A stretch of DNA of 64,000 nucleotides from positions 39,182,472 through 39,246,471 of the forward strand of contig JAQNBH010000003.1 in the NCBI GenBank assembly GCA_028752905.1, in the 5' to 3' direction. The translations under genes and the position numbers were made by a program. The notes beneath the pieces are model-generated. The model did not search any database and was not told the DNA's origin. It saw nothing but the letters and a program-made list of their open reading frames with translations. Shown one piece after another: positions 1-13,749 of the stretch. The DNA comes from Cladorhizidae sp. MBARI D1340-BT2. Its lineage: Eukaryota > Porifera > Demospongiae > Poecilosclerida > Cladorhizidae. Position 1 is the stretch's first letter. Every line of letters begins with the position of its first letter.

Positions 1-1171
1 TTATATACCTAGCATGGTTATATACCTAGCATGGTTATACACCTAGCATGGTTATATACCTAGCATGGTTATATACCTAGCATGGTTATATACCTAGCAT
101 GGTTATATACCTAGCATAGTTATACACCTAGCATGGTTATACAATTAGCATGGTTATACACCTAGCATGGTTATATACCTAGCATAGTTATATACCTAGC
201 ATGGATATACACCTAGCATGGTTATATACCTAGCATGGTTATATACCTAGCATGGTTATATACCTTGCATGGTTATATACCTAGCATAGTTATACACCTA
301 GCATGGTTATACAATTAGCATGGTTATACACCTAGCATGGTTATATACCTAGCATAGTTATAGACTTAGCATGGTTATACACCTAGCATGGTTATATACC
401 TAGCATGGTTATATACCTAGCATGATTATATACCTAGCATGGTTATATACCTAGCATAGTTATACACCTAGCATGGTTATATACCTAGCATGATTATACA
501 CCTAGCATGGTTATATACCTAGCATGGTTATATACCTAGCATGGTTATATACCTAGAATGGTTATATACCTAGCATAGTTATAATACTAGCATGGTTATA
601 CACCTAGCATGGTTATACACCTAGCATGGTTATACACCTAGCATGGTTATATACCTAGCATGATTATACACCTAGCATGGTTATATACCTAGCATGGTTA
701 TATACCTAGCATGGTTATATACCTAGAATGGTTATATACCTAGCATAGTTATACACCTAGCAAGGTTATACAATTAGCATGGTTATACACCTAGCATGGT
801 TATATACCTAGCATAGTTATAATACTAGCATGGTTATACACCTAGCATGGTTATATACCTAGCATGGTTATATACCTAGCATGGTTATATACCTAGAATA
901 GTTATACACCTAGCATGGTTATACAATTAGCATGGTTATACACCTAGCATGGTTATATACCTAGCATGGTTATATACCTAGCATGGTTATATACCTAGCA
1001 TGGTTATATACCTAGCATAGTTATACACCTAGCATGGTTATACAATTAGATTGGTTATACACATAGCATGGTTATATACCTAGCATAGTTATACACCTAG
1101 CATGGTTATATGCCTAGCATGGTTATACACCTAGCATGGTTATATACCTAGCATGATTATACACCTAGCAT

Positions 1172-1198
1172 GGTTAGCCCTAGCCCTAGCCCTAGCAT
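1172..1198. repeat. Telomere-like insert 1, (GCCCTA)x3 in a 27-bp monomer
   Basis: This monomer is 27 bp instead of 17. It begins GGTTA, then carries three GCCCTA units, and ends GCAT. On the complement it reads CTAGGG repeats, one base away from the TTAGGG telomere unit. The left flank (a GATTATACACC monomer, preceded by a TATGCC monomer) is the same as at the other three copies. The right flank differs: two or three monomers present at the other copies are missing and a CCTTGC change follows. Confidence 0.95.
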
Positions 1199-2167
1199 GG
1201 TTATATACCTTGCATGGTTATATACCTAGCATGGTTATACACCTAGCATGGTTATATACTTAGCATGGTTATATACCTAGCATGGTTATATACCTAGCAT
1301 GGTTATATACCTAGCATGGTTATACACCTAGCATGGTTATACAATTAGCATGGTTATACACCTAGCATGGTTATATACCTAGCATAGTTATACACCTAGC
1401 ATGGTTATACACCTATCATGGTTATATACCTAGCATGGTTATATACCTAGCATGGTTATATACCTAGCATGGTTATATACCTAGCATAGTTATACACCTA
1501 GCATGGTTATACAATTAGCATGGTTATACACCTAGCATGGTGATATACCTAGCATGGTTATACACCTAGCATGGTTATACACCTAGCATGGTTATATACC
1601 TAGCATGGTTATATACCTAGCATGGTTATACAATTAGCATGGTTATACACCTAGCATGGTTATATACCTAGCATAGTTATACACCTAGCTTGGTTGTACA
1701 CCTAGCATGGTTATATACCTAGCATGGTTATATACTTAGCATGGTTATATACCTAGCATGGTTAAATACCTAGCATGGTTATATACCTAGCATGGTTATA
1801 CACCTAGCATAGTTATAAACCTAGCATGATTATATACCTAGCATGGTTATATACCTAGCATGGTTATACACCTAGCATGGTTATATACCTAGCATGGTTA
1901 TATACCTAGCATGGTTATATACCTAGCATAGTTATACACCTAGCATGGTTATATACCTAGTATGGTTATACACCTAGCATGGTTATATACCTAGCATGGT
2001 TATATACCTAGCATGGTTATACACCTAGCATGGTTATATACCTAGCATGGTTATATACCTAGCATGGATATATACCTAGTATGGTTATATATCTAGCATA
2101 GTTATACACCTAGCATCGTTATACACCTAGCATGGTTATATACCTAGCTTGGTTATATACCTAGCAT

Positions 2168-2183
2168 GGTTTATACCTAGCAT
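2168..2183. repeat. 16-bp monomer (1-bp deletion)
   Basis: The monomer reads GGTTTATACCTAGCAT, one base short of consensus in the TTATATA core. It shifts the 17-bp phase by -1. Confidence 0.95.
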
Positions 2184-2779
2184 AGTTATACACCTAGCAT
2201 GGTTATACACCTAGCATGGTTATATACCTAGCATGGTTATACACCTAGCTAGGTTATACACCTAGCATGGTTATATACCTAGCATAGTTATACACCTAGG
2301 ATGGTTATACAATTAGCATGGTTATACACCTAGCATGGTTATATACCTAGCATGGTTATACACCTAGCATGGTTATATACCTAGCATGGTTATATACCTA
2401 GCATGGTTATATACCTAGCATAGTTATACACCTAGCATGGTTATACAATTAGCATGGTTATACACCTAGCATGGTTATATACCTAGCATGGTTATATACC
2501 TAGCATAGTTATATACCTAGCATGTTTATACAATTAGCATGGTTATATACCTAGCATAGTTATATACCTAGCATGTTTATACAATTAGCATGCTTATACA
2601 CCTAGCATGGTTATATACCTAGCATGGTTATACACCTAGCATGGTTATATACCTAGCATGGTTATATACCTAGCATGGTTATATACCTAGCATGGTTATA
2701 CACCTAGCATGGTTATATACCTAGCATGGTTATATACCTAGCATGGTTATATACCTAGCATGGTTATATACCTAGCATG

Positions 2780-5570
2780 GTTATATACCTAGCATGGTTA
2801 TATACCTAGCATGGTTATATACCTAGCATAGTTATACACCTAGCATGGTTATACAATTAGCATGGTTATACACCTAGCATGGTTATATACCTAGCATGGT
2901 TATATACCTAGCATAGTTATATACCTAGCATGTTTATACAATTAGCATGCTTATACACCTAGCATGGTTATATACCTAGCATGGTTATACACCTAGCATG
3001 GTTATACACCTAGCATGGTTATACACCTAGCATGGTTATACACCTAGCATGGTTATACACCTAATATGGTTATACACCTAGCATGGTTATATACCTAGCA
3101 TGGTTATACACCTAGCATGGTTATATACCTAGTATGGTTATATAACTAGCATGGTAATACACCTAGCATGGTTATATACCTAGCATGGTTATATACCTTG
3201 CATGGTTATATACCTAACATGGTTATATACCTAGCATAGTTATACACCTAGCATGGTTATACAATTAGCATGGTTATACACCTAGCATGGTTATATACCT
3301 AGCATGGTTATACACCTAGCATGGTTATATACCTAGCATGGTTATACACCTAGCATGGTTATACACCTAGCATGGTTATACACCTAGCATGGTTAATTAC
3401 CTAGCATGGTTATACACCTAGCATTGTTTTATACCTAGCATGGTTATACACCTAGCATGGTTATATACCTAGCATGGTTATATACCTAGCATGGTTATAT
3501 ACCTAACATGGTTATACACCTAGCATGGTTATATACCTAGCATGGTTATATACCTAGCATGGTTATATACCTAGCAAGGTTATATAACTAGCATAGTTAT
3601 ACACCTAGCATGGTTATACAATTAGCATGGTTATACTCCTAGCATGGTTATATACCTAGCATAGTTATACACCTAGCATGGTTATACACCTAGCATGGTT
3701 ATATACCTAGCATGGTTATACACCTAGCATGGTTATACACCTAGCATGGTTAAATACCTAGCATGGTTATACACCTAGCACAGTTATATACCTAGCATGG
3801 TTATACACCTAGCATTGTTATATACCTAGCATGGTTATATACCTAGCATGGTTATACACCTAGCATGGTTATATACCTAGCATAGTTATAAACCTAGCAT
3901 GATTATATACCTAGCATGGTTATATACCTAGCATGGTTATACACCTAGCATGGTTATATACCTAGCATGGTTATATACCTAGCATGGTTATATACCTAGC
4001 ATAGTTATACACCTAGCATGGTTATACAATTAGCATGGTTATACACCTAGCATGGTTATATACCTAGCATAGTTATACACCTAGCATGGTTATACACCTA
4101 GCATGGTTATATACCTAGCATGGTTATATACCTAGCATGGTTATATACCTAGCATGGTTATATACCTAGCATAGTTATACACCTAGCATGGTTATACAAT
4201 TAGCATGGTTATACACCTAGCATGGTTATATACCTAGCATGGTTATAGACCTAGCATGGTTATACACCTAGCATGGTTATATACCTAGCATGGTTATATA
4301 CCTAGCATGGTTATACAATTAGCAAGGTTATACACCTAGCATGGTTATATACCTAGCATAGTTATACACCTAGCTTGGTTATACACCTAGCATGGTTATA
4401 TACCTTGCATGGTTATATACCTAGCATGGTTATATACCTAGCATAGTTATACACCTAGCATGGTTATATACCTAGTATGGTTATACACCTAGCATGGTTA
4501 TATACCTAGCATGGTTATATACCTAGCATGGTTATACACCTAGCATGGTTATATACCTAGCATGGTTATATACCTAGCATGGATATATAACTAGTATGGT
4601 TATATATCTAGCATAGTTATACACCTAGCATCGTTATACACCTAGCATGGTTATATACCTAGCTTGGTTATATACCTAGCATGGTTATATACCTAGCATG
4701 GTTATATACCTAGAATAGTTATATACCTAGCATGGTTATACAATTAGCATGGTTATACACCTAGCATGGTTATATACCTAGCATGGTTATATACCTAGCA
4801 TGGTTATATACCTAGCATGGTTATACACCTAGCATGGTTATATACCTAGCATGGTTATATACCTAGCATGGTTATATACCTAGCATGGTTATATACCTAG
4901 CATAGTTATACACCTAGCATGGTTATACAATTAGATTGGTTATACACATAGCATGGTTATATACCTAGCATAGTTATACACCTAGCATGGTTATACACCT
5001 AGCATGGTTATATACCTAGCATGGTTATATACCTAGCATGATTATATACCGAGCATGGTTATATACCTAGCATGGTTATACACCTAGCATGGTTATATAC
5101 CTAGCATGGTTATATACCTAGCATGGTTATATACCTAGCATGGTTATATACCTAGCATAGTGATACACCTAGCATGGTTATACAATTAGCATGGTTATAC
5201 ACCTACCATGGTTATATACCTAGCATAGTTATACACCTAGCATGGTTATACACCTAGCATGGTTATACACCTAGCATGGTTATATACCTAGCATGGTTAT
5301 ATACCTAGCATGGTTATATACCTAGCATAGTTATACACCTAGCATGGTTATACAATTAGCATGGTTATACACCTAGCATGGTTATATACCTAGCATGGTT
5401 ATACACCTAGCATGGTTATACACCTAGCATGGTTATATACCTAGCATGGTTATATACCTAGCATGGTTATACAATTAGCATGGTTATACACCTAGCATGG
5501 TTATATACCTAGCATAGTTATACACCTAGCTTGGTTGTACACCTAGCATGGTTATATACCTAGCATGGTT
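2780..5570. repeat. Macro-block, left copy of the 3042-bp-offset duplication
   Basis: Rare markers here reappear 3042 bp downstream: GCTTATAC at 2949/5991, CCTTGC followed by CTAACATGG at 3200/6242, CATCG at 4629/7671, GATTGG at 4934/7976, CCGAGC near 5050/8092. The offset is 179 monomers minus 1 bp, the missing base being the 16-bp monomer at 5686. Similarity ends near 5573, where the array goes to ACAATTAG while the partner continues with TATACTTAG. Confidence 0.85.
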
Positions 5571-5685
5571 ATACAATTAGCATGGTTATACACCTAGCAT
5601 GGTTATATACCTAGCATAGTTATACACCTAGCATGGTTATACACCTAGCATGGTTATATACCTAGCATGGTTATACACCTAGCTA

Positions 5686-5701
5686 GGTTATCACCTAGCA
5701 T
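5686..5701. repeat. 16-bp monomer (1-bp deletion) after a GCTAGG variant
   Basis: The monomer reads GGTTATCACCTAGCAT, lacking one A of TATACACC. The same deletion form occurs independently or by copying at 39278. It follows a CTAGCTAGG junction that marks many macro-blocks. Confidence 0.95.
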
Positions 5702-5821
5702 GGTTATATACCTAGCATAGTTATACACCTAGGATGGTTATACAATTAGCATGGTTATACACCTAGCATGGTTATATACCTAGCATAGTTAGACACCTAG
5801 CATGGTTATACACCTAGCATG

Positions 5822-8612
5822 GTTATATACCTAGCATGGTTATATACCTAGCATGGTTATATACCTAGCATAGTTATACACCTAGCATGGTTATACAATT
5901 AGCATGGTTATACACCTAGCATGGTTATATACCTAGCATGGTTATATACCTAGCATAGTTATATACCTAGCATGTTTATACAATTAGCATGCTTATACAC
6001 CTAGCATGGTTATATACCTAGCATGGTTATACACCTAGCATGGTTATACACCTAGCATGGTTATACACCTAGCATGGTTATACACCTAGCATGGTTATAC
6101 ACCTAACATGGTTATACACCTAGCATGGTTATATACCTAGCATGGTTATACACCTAGCATGGTTATATACCTAGTATGGTTATATAACTAGCATGGTAAT
6201 ACACCTAGCATGGTTATATACCTAGCATGGTTATATACCTTGCATGGTTATATACCTAACATGGTTATATACCTAGCATAGTTATACACCTAGCATGGTT
6301 ATACAATTAGCATGGTTATACACCTAGCATGGTTATATACCTAGCATGGTTATACACCTAGCATGGTTATATACCTAGCATGGTTATACACCTAGCATGG
6401 TTATACACCTAGCATGGTTATACACCTAGCATGGTTAATTACCTAGCATGGTTATACACCTAGCATTGTTTTATACCTTGCATGGTTATACACCTAGCAT
6501 GGTTATATACCTAGCATGGTTATATACCTAGCATGGTTATATACCTAACATGGTTAAACACCTAGCATGGTTATATACCTAGCATGGTTATATACCTAGC
6601 ATGGTTATATACCTAGCAAGGTTATATAACTAGCATAGTTATACACCTAGCATGGTTATACAATTAGCATGGTTATACTCCTAGCATGGTTATATACCTA
6701 GCATAGTTATACACCTAGCATGGTTATACACCTAGCATGGTTATATACCTAGCATGGTTATACACCTAGCATGGTTATACACCTAGCATGGTTAAATACC
6801 TAGCATGGTTATACACCTAGCATGGTTATATACCTAGCATGGTTATACACCTAGCATTGTTATATACCTAGCATGGTTATATACCTAGCATGGTTATACA
6901 CCTAGCATGGTTATATACCTAGCATAGTTATAAACCTAGCATGATTATATACCTAGCATGGTTATATACCTAGCATGGTTATACACCTAGCATGGTTATA
7001 TACCTAGCATGGTTATATACCTAGCATGGTTATATACCTAGCATAGTTATACACCTAGCATGGTTATACAATTAGCATGGTTATACACCTAGCATGGTTA
7101 TATACCTAGCATAGTTATACACCTAGCATGGTTATACACCTAGCATGGTTATATACCTAGCATGGTTATATACCTAGCATGGTTATATACCTAGCATGGT
7201 TATATACCTAGCATAGTTATACACCTAGCATGGTTATACAATTAGCATGGTTATACACCTAGCATGGTTATATACCTAGCATGGTTATAGACCTAGCATG
7301 GTTATACACCTAGCATGGTTATATACCTAGCATGGTTATATACCTAGCATGGTTATACAATTAGCAAGGTTATACACCTAGCATGGTTATATACCTAGCA
7401 TAGTTATACACCTAGCTTGGTTATACACCTAGCATGGTTATATACCTTGCATGGTTATATACCTAGCATGGTTATATACCTAGCATAGTTATACACCTAG
7501 CATGGTTATATACCTAGTATGGTTATACACCTAGCATGGTTATATACCTAGCATGGTTATATACCTAGCATGGTTATACACCTAGCATGGTTATATACCT
7601 AGCATGGTTATATACCTAGCATGGATATATACCTAGTATGGTTATATATCTAGCATAGTTATACACCTAGCATCGTTATACACCTAGCATGGTTATATAC
7701 CTAGCATGGTTATATACCTAGCATGGTTATATACCTAGCATGGTTATATACCTAGAATAGTTATACACCTAGCATGGTTATACAATTAGCATGGTTATAC
7801 ACCTAGCATGGTTATATACCTAGCATGGTTATATACCTAGCATGGTTATATACCTAGCATGGTTATACACCTAGCATGGTTATATACCTAGCATGGTTAT
7901 ATACCTAGCATGGTTATATACCTAGCATGGTTATATACCTAGCATAGTTATACACCTAGCATGGTTATACAATTAGATTGGTTATACACATAGCATGGTT
8001 ATATACCTAGCATAGTTATACACCTAGCATGGTTATACACCTAGCATGGTTATATACCTACCACGGTTATATACCTAGCATGATTATATACCGAGCATGG
8101 TTATATACCTAGCATGGTTATACACCTAGCATGGTTATATACCTAGCATGGTTATATACCTAGCATGGTTATATACCTAGCATGGTTATATACCTAGCAT
8201 AGTTATACACCTAGCATGGTTATACAATTAGCATGGTTATACACCTACCATGGTTATATACCTAGCATAGTTATACACCTAGCATGGTTATACACCTAGC
8301 ATGGTTATACACCTAGCATGGTTATATACCTAGCATGGTTATATACCTAGCATGGTTATATACCTAGCATAGTTATACACCTAGCATGGTTATACAATTA
8401 GCATGGTTATACACCTAGCATGGTTATATACCTAGCATGGTTATACACCTAGCATGGTTATACACCTAGCATGGTTATATACCTAGCATGGTTATATACC
8501 TAGCATGGTTATACAATTAGCATGGTTATACACCTAGCATGGTTATATACCTAGCATAGTTATACACCTAGCTTGGTTGTACACCTAGCATGGTTATATA
8601 CCTAGCATGGTT
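5822..8612. repeat. Macro-block, right copy of the 3042-bp-offset duplication
   Basis: This is the downstream partner of 2780-5570. It differs at least by CCACGG near 8062, which introduces a CpG absent from the left copy, and by CCTTGC instead of CCTAGC after the TTGTTTTA monomer near 6475. Its second half is in turn the left part of the next duplication (3111-bp offset), so the blocks form a chain. Confidence 0.85.
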
Positions 8613-9917
8613 ATATACTTAGCATGGTTATATACCTAGCATGGTTATATACCTAGCATGGTTATATACCTAGCATGGTTATACACCTAGCATGGTTATA
8701 CACCTAGCATGGTTATATACCTAGCATGGTCATACACCTAGCATGGTTATATACTTAGCATGGTTATATACCTAGCATGGTTATATACCTAGCATGGTTA
8801 TATACCTAGCATAGTTATACACCTAGCATGGTTATACACCTAGCATGGTTATATACCTAGCATAGTTATACACCTAGCATGGTTATACACCTAGCATGAT
8901 TATATAACTAGCATGGTTATATACCTAGCATGGTTATATACCTAGCATGGTTATATACCTAGCATAGTTATACACCTAGCATGGTTATACAATTAGCATG
9001 GTTATACACCTAGCATGGTTATATACCTAGCATAGTTATACACCTAGCATGGTTATACACCTAGAATGGTTATATACCTAGCATGGTTATACACCTAGCT
9101 AGGTTATACACCTAGCATGGTTATATACCTAGCATAGTTATACACCTAGCATGGTTATACAATTAGCATGGTTATACACCTAGCATGGTTATATACCTAG
9201 CATAGTTAGACACCTAGCATGGTTATACACCTAGCATGGTTATATACCTAGCATGGTTATATACCTAGCATGGTTATATACCTAGCTTGGTTATATACCT
9301 AGCATGGTTATATACCTAGCATAGTTATACACCTAGCATGGTTATATACCTAGCATGGTTATACACCTAGCATGGTTATATACCTAGCATGGTTATATAC
9401 CTAGCATGGTTATATACCTAGCATGGTTATATACCTAGCATAGTTATACACCTAGCATGGTTATACACCTAGCATGGTTATACAATTAGCATGGTTATAC
9501 ACCTAGCATGGTTATATACCTAGCATAGTTATACACCTAGCATGGTTATACACCTAGCATGGTTATATACCTAGCATGGTTATATACCTAGCATGGTTAT
9601 ATACCTAGCATGGTTATATACCTAGCATAGTTATACACCTAGCATGGTTATACACCTAGCATGGTTATACAATTAGCATGGTTATACACCTAGCATGGTT
9701 ATATACCTAGCATGGTTATACACCTAGCATGGTTATACACCTAGCATGGTTATATACCTAGCATGGTCATACACCTAGCATGGTTATATACTTAGCATGG
9801 TTATATACCTAGCATGGTTATATACCTAGCATGGTTATATACCTAGCATAGTTATGCACCTAGCATGGTTATACAATTAGCATGGTTATACACCTAGCAT
9901 GGTTATATACCTAGCAT
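6943..9917. repeat. Macro-block, left copy of the 3111-bp-offset duplication
   Basis: Markers shift by exactly 183 monomers: ATAGACC at 7290/10401, CATCG at 7671/10782, GATTGG at 7976/11087, CCACGG near 8062/11173, GCTAGG at 9098/12209, TATGCACC near 9855/12966. The match ends near 9917, where this copy has GTTAGACACC and the partner GTTATACACC. Confidence 0.87.
7045..7214. repeat. Representative 170-bp decamer, subtype order C-D-B-A-C-B-A-A-A-A
   Basis: Ten monomers make one higher-order unit. Subtype C (AGTTATACACCTAGCAT) is followed by D (carrying ACAATTAG), B, A, C, B and four A monomers, and the next C-D pair begins at 7215, exactly 170 bp on. The same 170-bp spacing is seen between the C-D pairs at 22184 and 22354 and between ACAATTAG sites at 141/311, 1341/1511 and 8224/8394. 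Elsewhere the unit is lengthened or shortened by whole monomers. This is probably the ancestral higher-order repeat from which the kilobase-scale blocks were built. That derivation is inference. Confidence 0.8.
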
Positions 9918-10053
9918 AGTTAGACACCTAGCATGGTTATACACCTAGCATGGTTATATACCTAGCATGGTTATATACCTAGCATGGTTATATACCTAGC
10001 TTGGTTATATACCTAGCATGGTTATATACCTAGCATAGTTATACACCTAGCAT

Positions 10054-13028
10054 GGTTATATACCTAGCATGGTTATATACCTAGCATGGTTATACACCTA
10101 GCATGGTTATATACCTAGCATGGTTATATACCTAGCATGGTTATATACCTAGCATAGTTATACACCTAGCATGGTTATACAATTAGCATGGTTATACACC
10201 TAGCATGGTTATATACCTAGCATAGTTATACACCTAGCATGGTTATACACCTAGCATGGTTATATACCTAGCATGGTTATATACCTAGCATGGTTATATA
10301 CCTAGCATGGTTATATACCTAGCATAGTTATACACCTAGCATGGTTATACAATTAGCATGGTTATACACCTAGCATGGTTATATACCTAGCATGGTTATA
10401 GACCTAGCATGGTTATACACCTAGCATGGTTATATACCTAGCATGGTTATATACCTAGCATGGTTATACAATTAGCAAGGTTATACACCTAGCATGGTTA
10501 TATACCTAGCATAGTTATACACCTAGCTTGGTTATACACCTAGCATGGTTATATACCTTGCATGGTTATATACCTAGCATGGTTATATACCTAGCATAGT
10601 TATACACCTAGCATGGTTATATACCTAGTATGGTTATACACCTAGCATGGTTATATACCTAGCATGGTTATATACCTAGCATGGTTATACACCTAGCATG
10701 GTTATATACCTAGCATGGTTATATACCTAGCATGGATATATACCTAGTATGGTTATATATCTAGCATAGTTATACACCTAGCATCGTTATACACCTAGCA
10801 TGGTTATATACCTAGCATGGTTATATACCTAGCATGGTTATATACCTAGCATGGTTATATACCTAGAATAGTTATACACCTAGCATGGTTATACAATTAG
10901 CATGGTTATACACCTAGCATGGTTATATACCTAGCATGGTTATATACCTAGCATGGTTATATACCTAGCATGGTTATACACCTAGCATGGTTATATACCT
11001 AGCATGGTTATATACCTAGCATGGTTATATACCTAGCATGGTTATATACCTAGCATAGTTATACACCTAGCATGGTTATACAATTAGATTGGTTATACAC
11101 ATAGCATGGTTATATACCTAGCATAGTTATACACCTAGCATGGTTATACACCTAGCATGGTTATATACCTACCACGGTTATATACCTAGCATGATTATAT
11201 ACCGAGCATGGTTATATACCTAGCATGGTTATACACCTAGCATGGTTATATACCTAGCATGGTTATATACCTAGCATGGTTATATACCTAGCATGGTTAT
11301 ATACCTAGCATAGTTATACACCTAGCATGGTTATACAATTAGCATGGTTATACACCTACCATGGTTATATACCTAGCATAGTTATACACCTAGCATGGTT
11401 ATACACCTAGCATGGTTATACACCTAGCATGGTTATATACCTAGCATGGTTATATACCTAGCATGGTTATATACCTAGCATAGTTATACACCTAGCATGG
11501 TTATACAATTAGCATGGTTATACACCTAGCATGGTTATATACCTAGCATGGTTATACACCTAGCATGGTTATACACCTAGCATGGTTATATACCTAGCAT
11601 GGTTATATACCTAGCATGGTTATACAATTAGCATGGTTATACACCTAGCATGGTTATATACCTAGCATAGTTATACACCTAGCTTGGTTGTACACCTAGC
11701 ATGGTTATATACCTAGCATGGTTATATACTTAGCATGGTTATATACCTAGCATGGTTATATACCTAGCATGGTTATATACCTAGCATGGTTATACACCTA
11801 GCATGGTTATACACCTAGCATGGTTATATACCTAGCATGGTCATACACCTAGCATGGTTATATACTTAGCATGGTTATATACCTAGCATGGTTATATACC
11901 TAGCATGGTTATATACCTAGCATAGTTATACACCTAGCATGGTTATACACCTAGCATGGTTATATACCTAGCATAGTTATACACCTAGCATGGTTATACA
12001 CCTAGCATGATTATATAACTAGCATGGTTATATACCTAGCATGGTTATATACCTAGCATGGTTATATACCTAGCATAGTTATACACCTAGCATGGTTATA
12101 CAATTAGCATGGTTATACACCTAGCATGGTTATATACCTAGCATAGTTATACACCTAGCATGGTTATACACCTAGAATGGTTATATACCTAGCATGGTTA
12201 TACACCTAGCTAGGTTATACACCTAGCATGGTTATATACCTAGCATAGTTATACACCTAGCATGGTTATACAATTAGCATGGTTATACACCTAGCATGGT
12301 TATATACCTAGCATAGTTAGACACCTAGCATGGTTATACACCTAGCATGGTTATATACCTAGCATGGTTATATACCTAGCATGGTTATATACCTAGCTTG
12401 GTTATATACCTAGCATGGTTATATACCTAGCATAGTTATACACCTAGCATGGTTATATACCTAGCATGGTTATACACCTAGCATGGTTATATACCTAGCA
12501 TGGTTATATACCTAGCATGGTTATATACCTAGCATGGTTATATACCTAGCATAGTTATACACCTAGCATGGTTATACACCTAGCATGGTTATACAATTAG
12601 CATGGTTATACACCTAGCATGGTTATATACCTAGCATAGTTATACACCTAGCATGGTTATACACCTAGCATGGTTATATACCTAGCATGGTTATATACCT
12701 AGCATGGTTATATACCTAGCATGGTTATATACCTAGCATAGTTATACACCTAGCATGGTTATACACCTAGCATGGTTATACAATTAGCATGGTTATACAC
12801 CTAGCATGGTTATATACCTAGCATGGTTATACACCTAGCATGGTTATACACCTAGCATGGTTATATACCTAGCATGGTCATACACCTAGCATGGTTATAT
12901 ACTTAGCATGGTTATATACCTAGCATGGTTATATACCTAGCATGGTTATATACCTAGCATAGTTATGCACCTAGCATGGTTATACAATTAGCATGGTTAT
13001 ACACCTAGCATGGTTATATACCTAGCAT
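10054..13028. repeat. Macro-block, right copy of the 3111-bp-offset duplication
   Basis: This is the downstream partner of 6943-9917. No difference was noticed at the checkpoints examined, which suggests a recent event. After it the array shifts to a 13.0-13.7 kb stretch with a second GCTAGG marker at about 13263. Confidence 0.87.
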
Positions 13029-13749
13029 AGTTATACACCTAGCATGGTTATACACCTAGCATGGTTATATACCTAGCATGGTTATATACCTAGCATGGTT
13101 ATATACCTAGCATGGTTATATACCTAGCATAGTTATACACCTAGCATGGTTATACAATTAGCATGGTTATACACCTAGCATGGTTATATACCTAGCATAG
13201 TTATACACCTAGCATGGTTATACACCTAGCATGGTTATATACCTAGCATGGTTATACACCTAGCTAGGTTATACACCTAGCATGGTTATATACCTAGCAT
13301 AGTTATACACCTAGCATGGTTATACAATTAGCATGGTTATACACCTAGCATGGTTATATACCTAGCATAGTTAGACACCTAGCATGGTTATACACCTAGC
13401 ATGGTTATATACCTAGCATGGTTATATACCTAGCATGGTTATATACCTAGCATGGTTATATACCTAGCATGGTTATATACCTAGCATGGTTATACACCTA
13501 GCATGGTTATACAATTAGCATGGTTATACACCTAGCATGGTTATATACCTAGCATGGTTATATACCTAGCATAGTTATATACCTAGCATCTTTATATAAT
13601 TAGCATGCTTATACACCTAGCATGGTTATATACCTAGCATGGTTATACACCTAGCATGGTTATACACCTAGCATGGTTATACACCTAGCATGGTTATACA
13701 CCTAGCATGGTTATACACCTAACATGGTTATACACCTAGTATGGTTATA

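Larger units (their letters stand above)
1..2780. repeat. Mixed array segment, left end of window
   Basis: Subtypes A to D alternate here with irregular spacing. ACAATTAG monomers lie at about 141, 311, 770, 923, 1042, 1341, 1511 and 1630, giving gaps of 7, 9, 10, 17 and 27 monomers. A few monomers are private to this stretch or nearly so, such as ATAGACTTAG near 361. The segment holds the first telomere-like insert (1172-1198) and a 16-bp monomer (2168-2183). The part from about 1040 to 1198 matches 40.8-40.95 kb at an offset of 39,754 bp. No simple adjacent macro-duplication covers it. Confidence 0.8.

Noticed and set aside
1172..1198. True internal telomere or chromosome end
   Set aside because: Only three hexamers are present, the unit is CTAGGG rather than a confirmed host telomere repeat, and the same satellite continues on both sides.
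2240..2260. Inverted monomers suggested by GCTAGG, which resembles the complement of CCTAGC
   Set aside because: The string comes from a substitution in CTAGCATGG giving CTAGCTAGG. The following bases keep the forward monomer.
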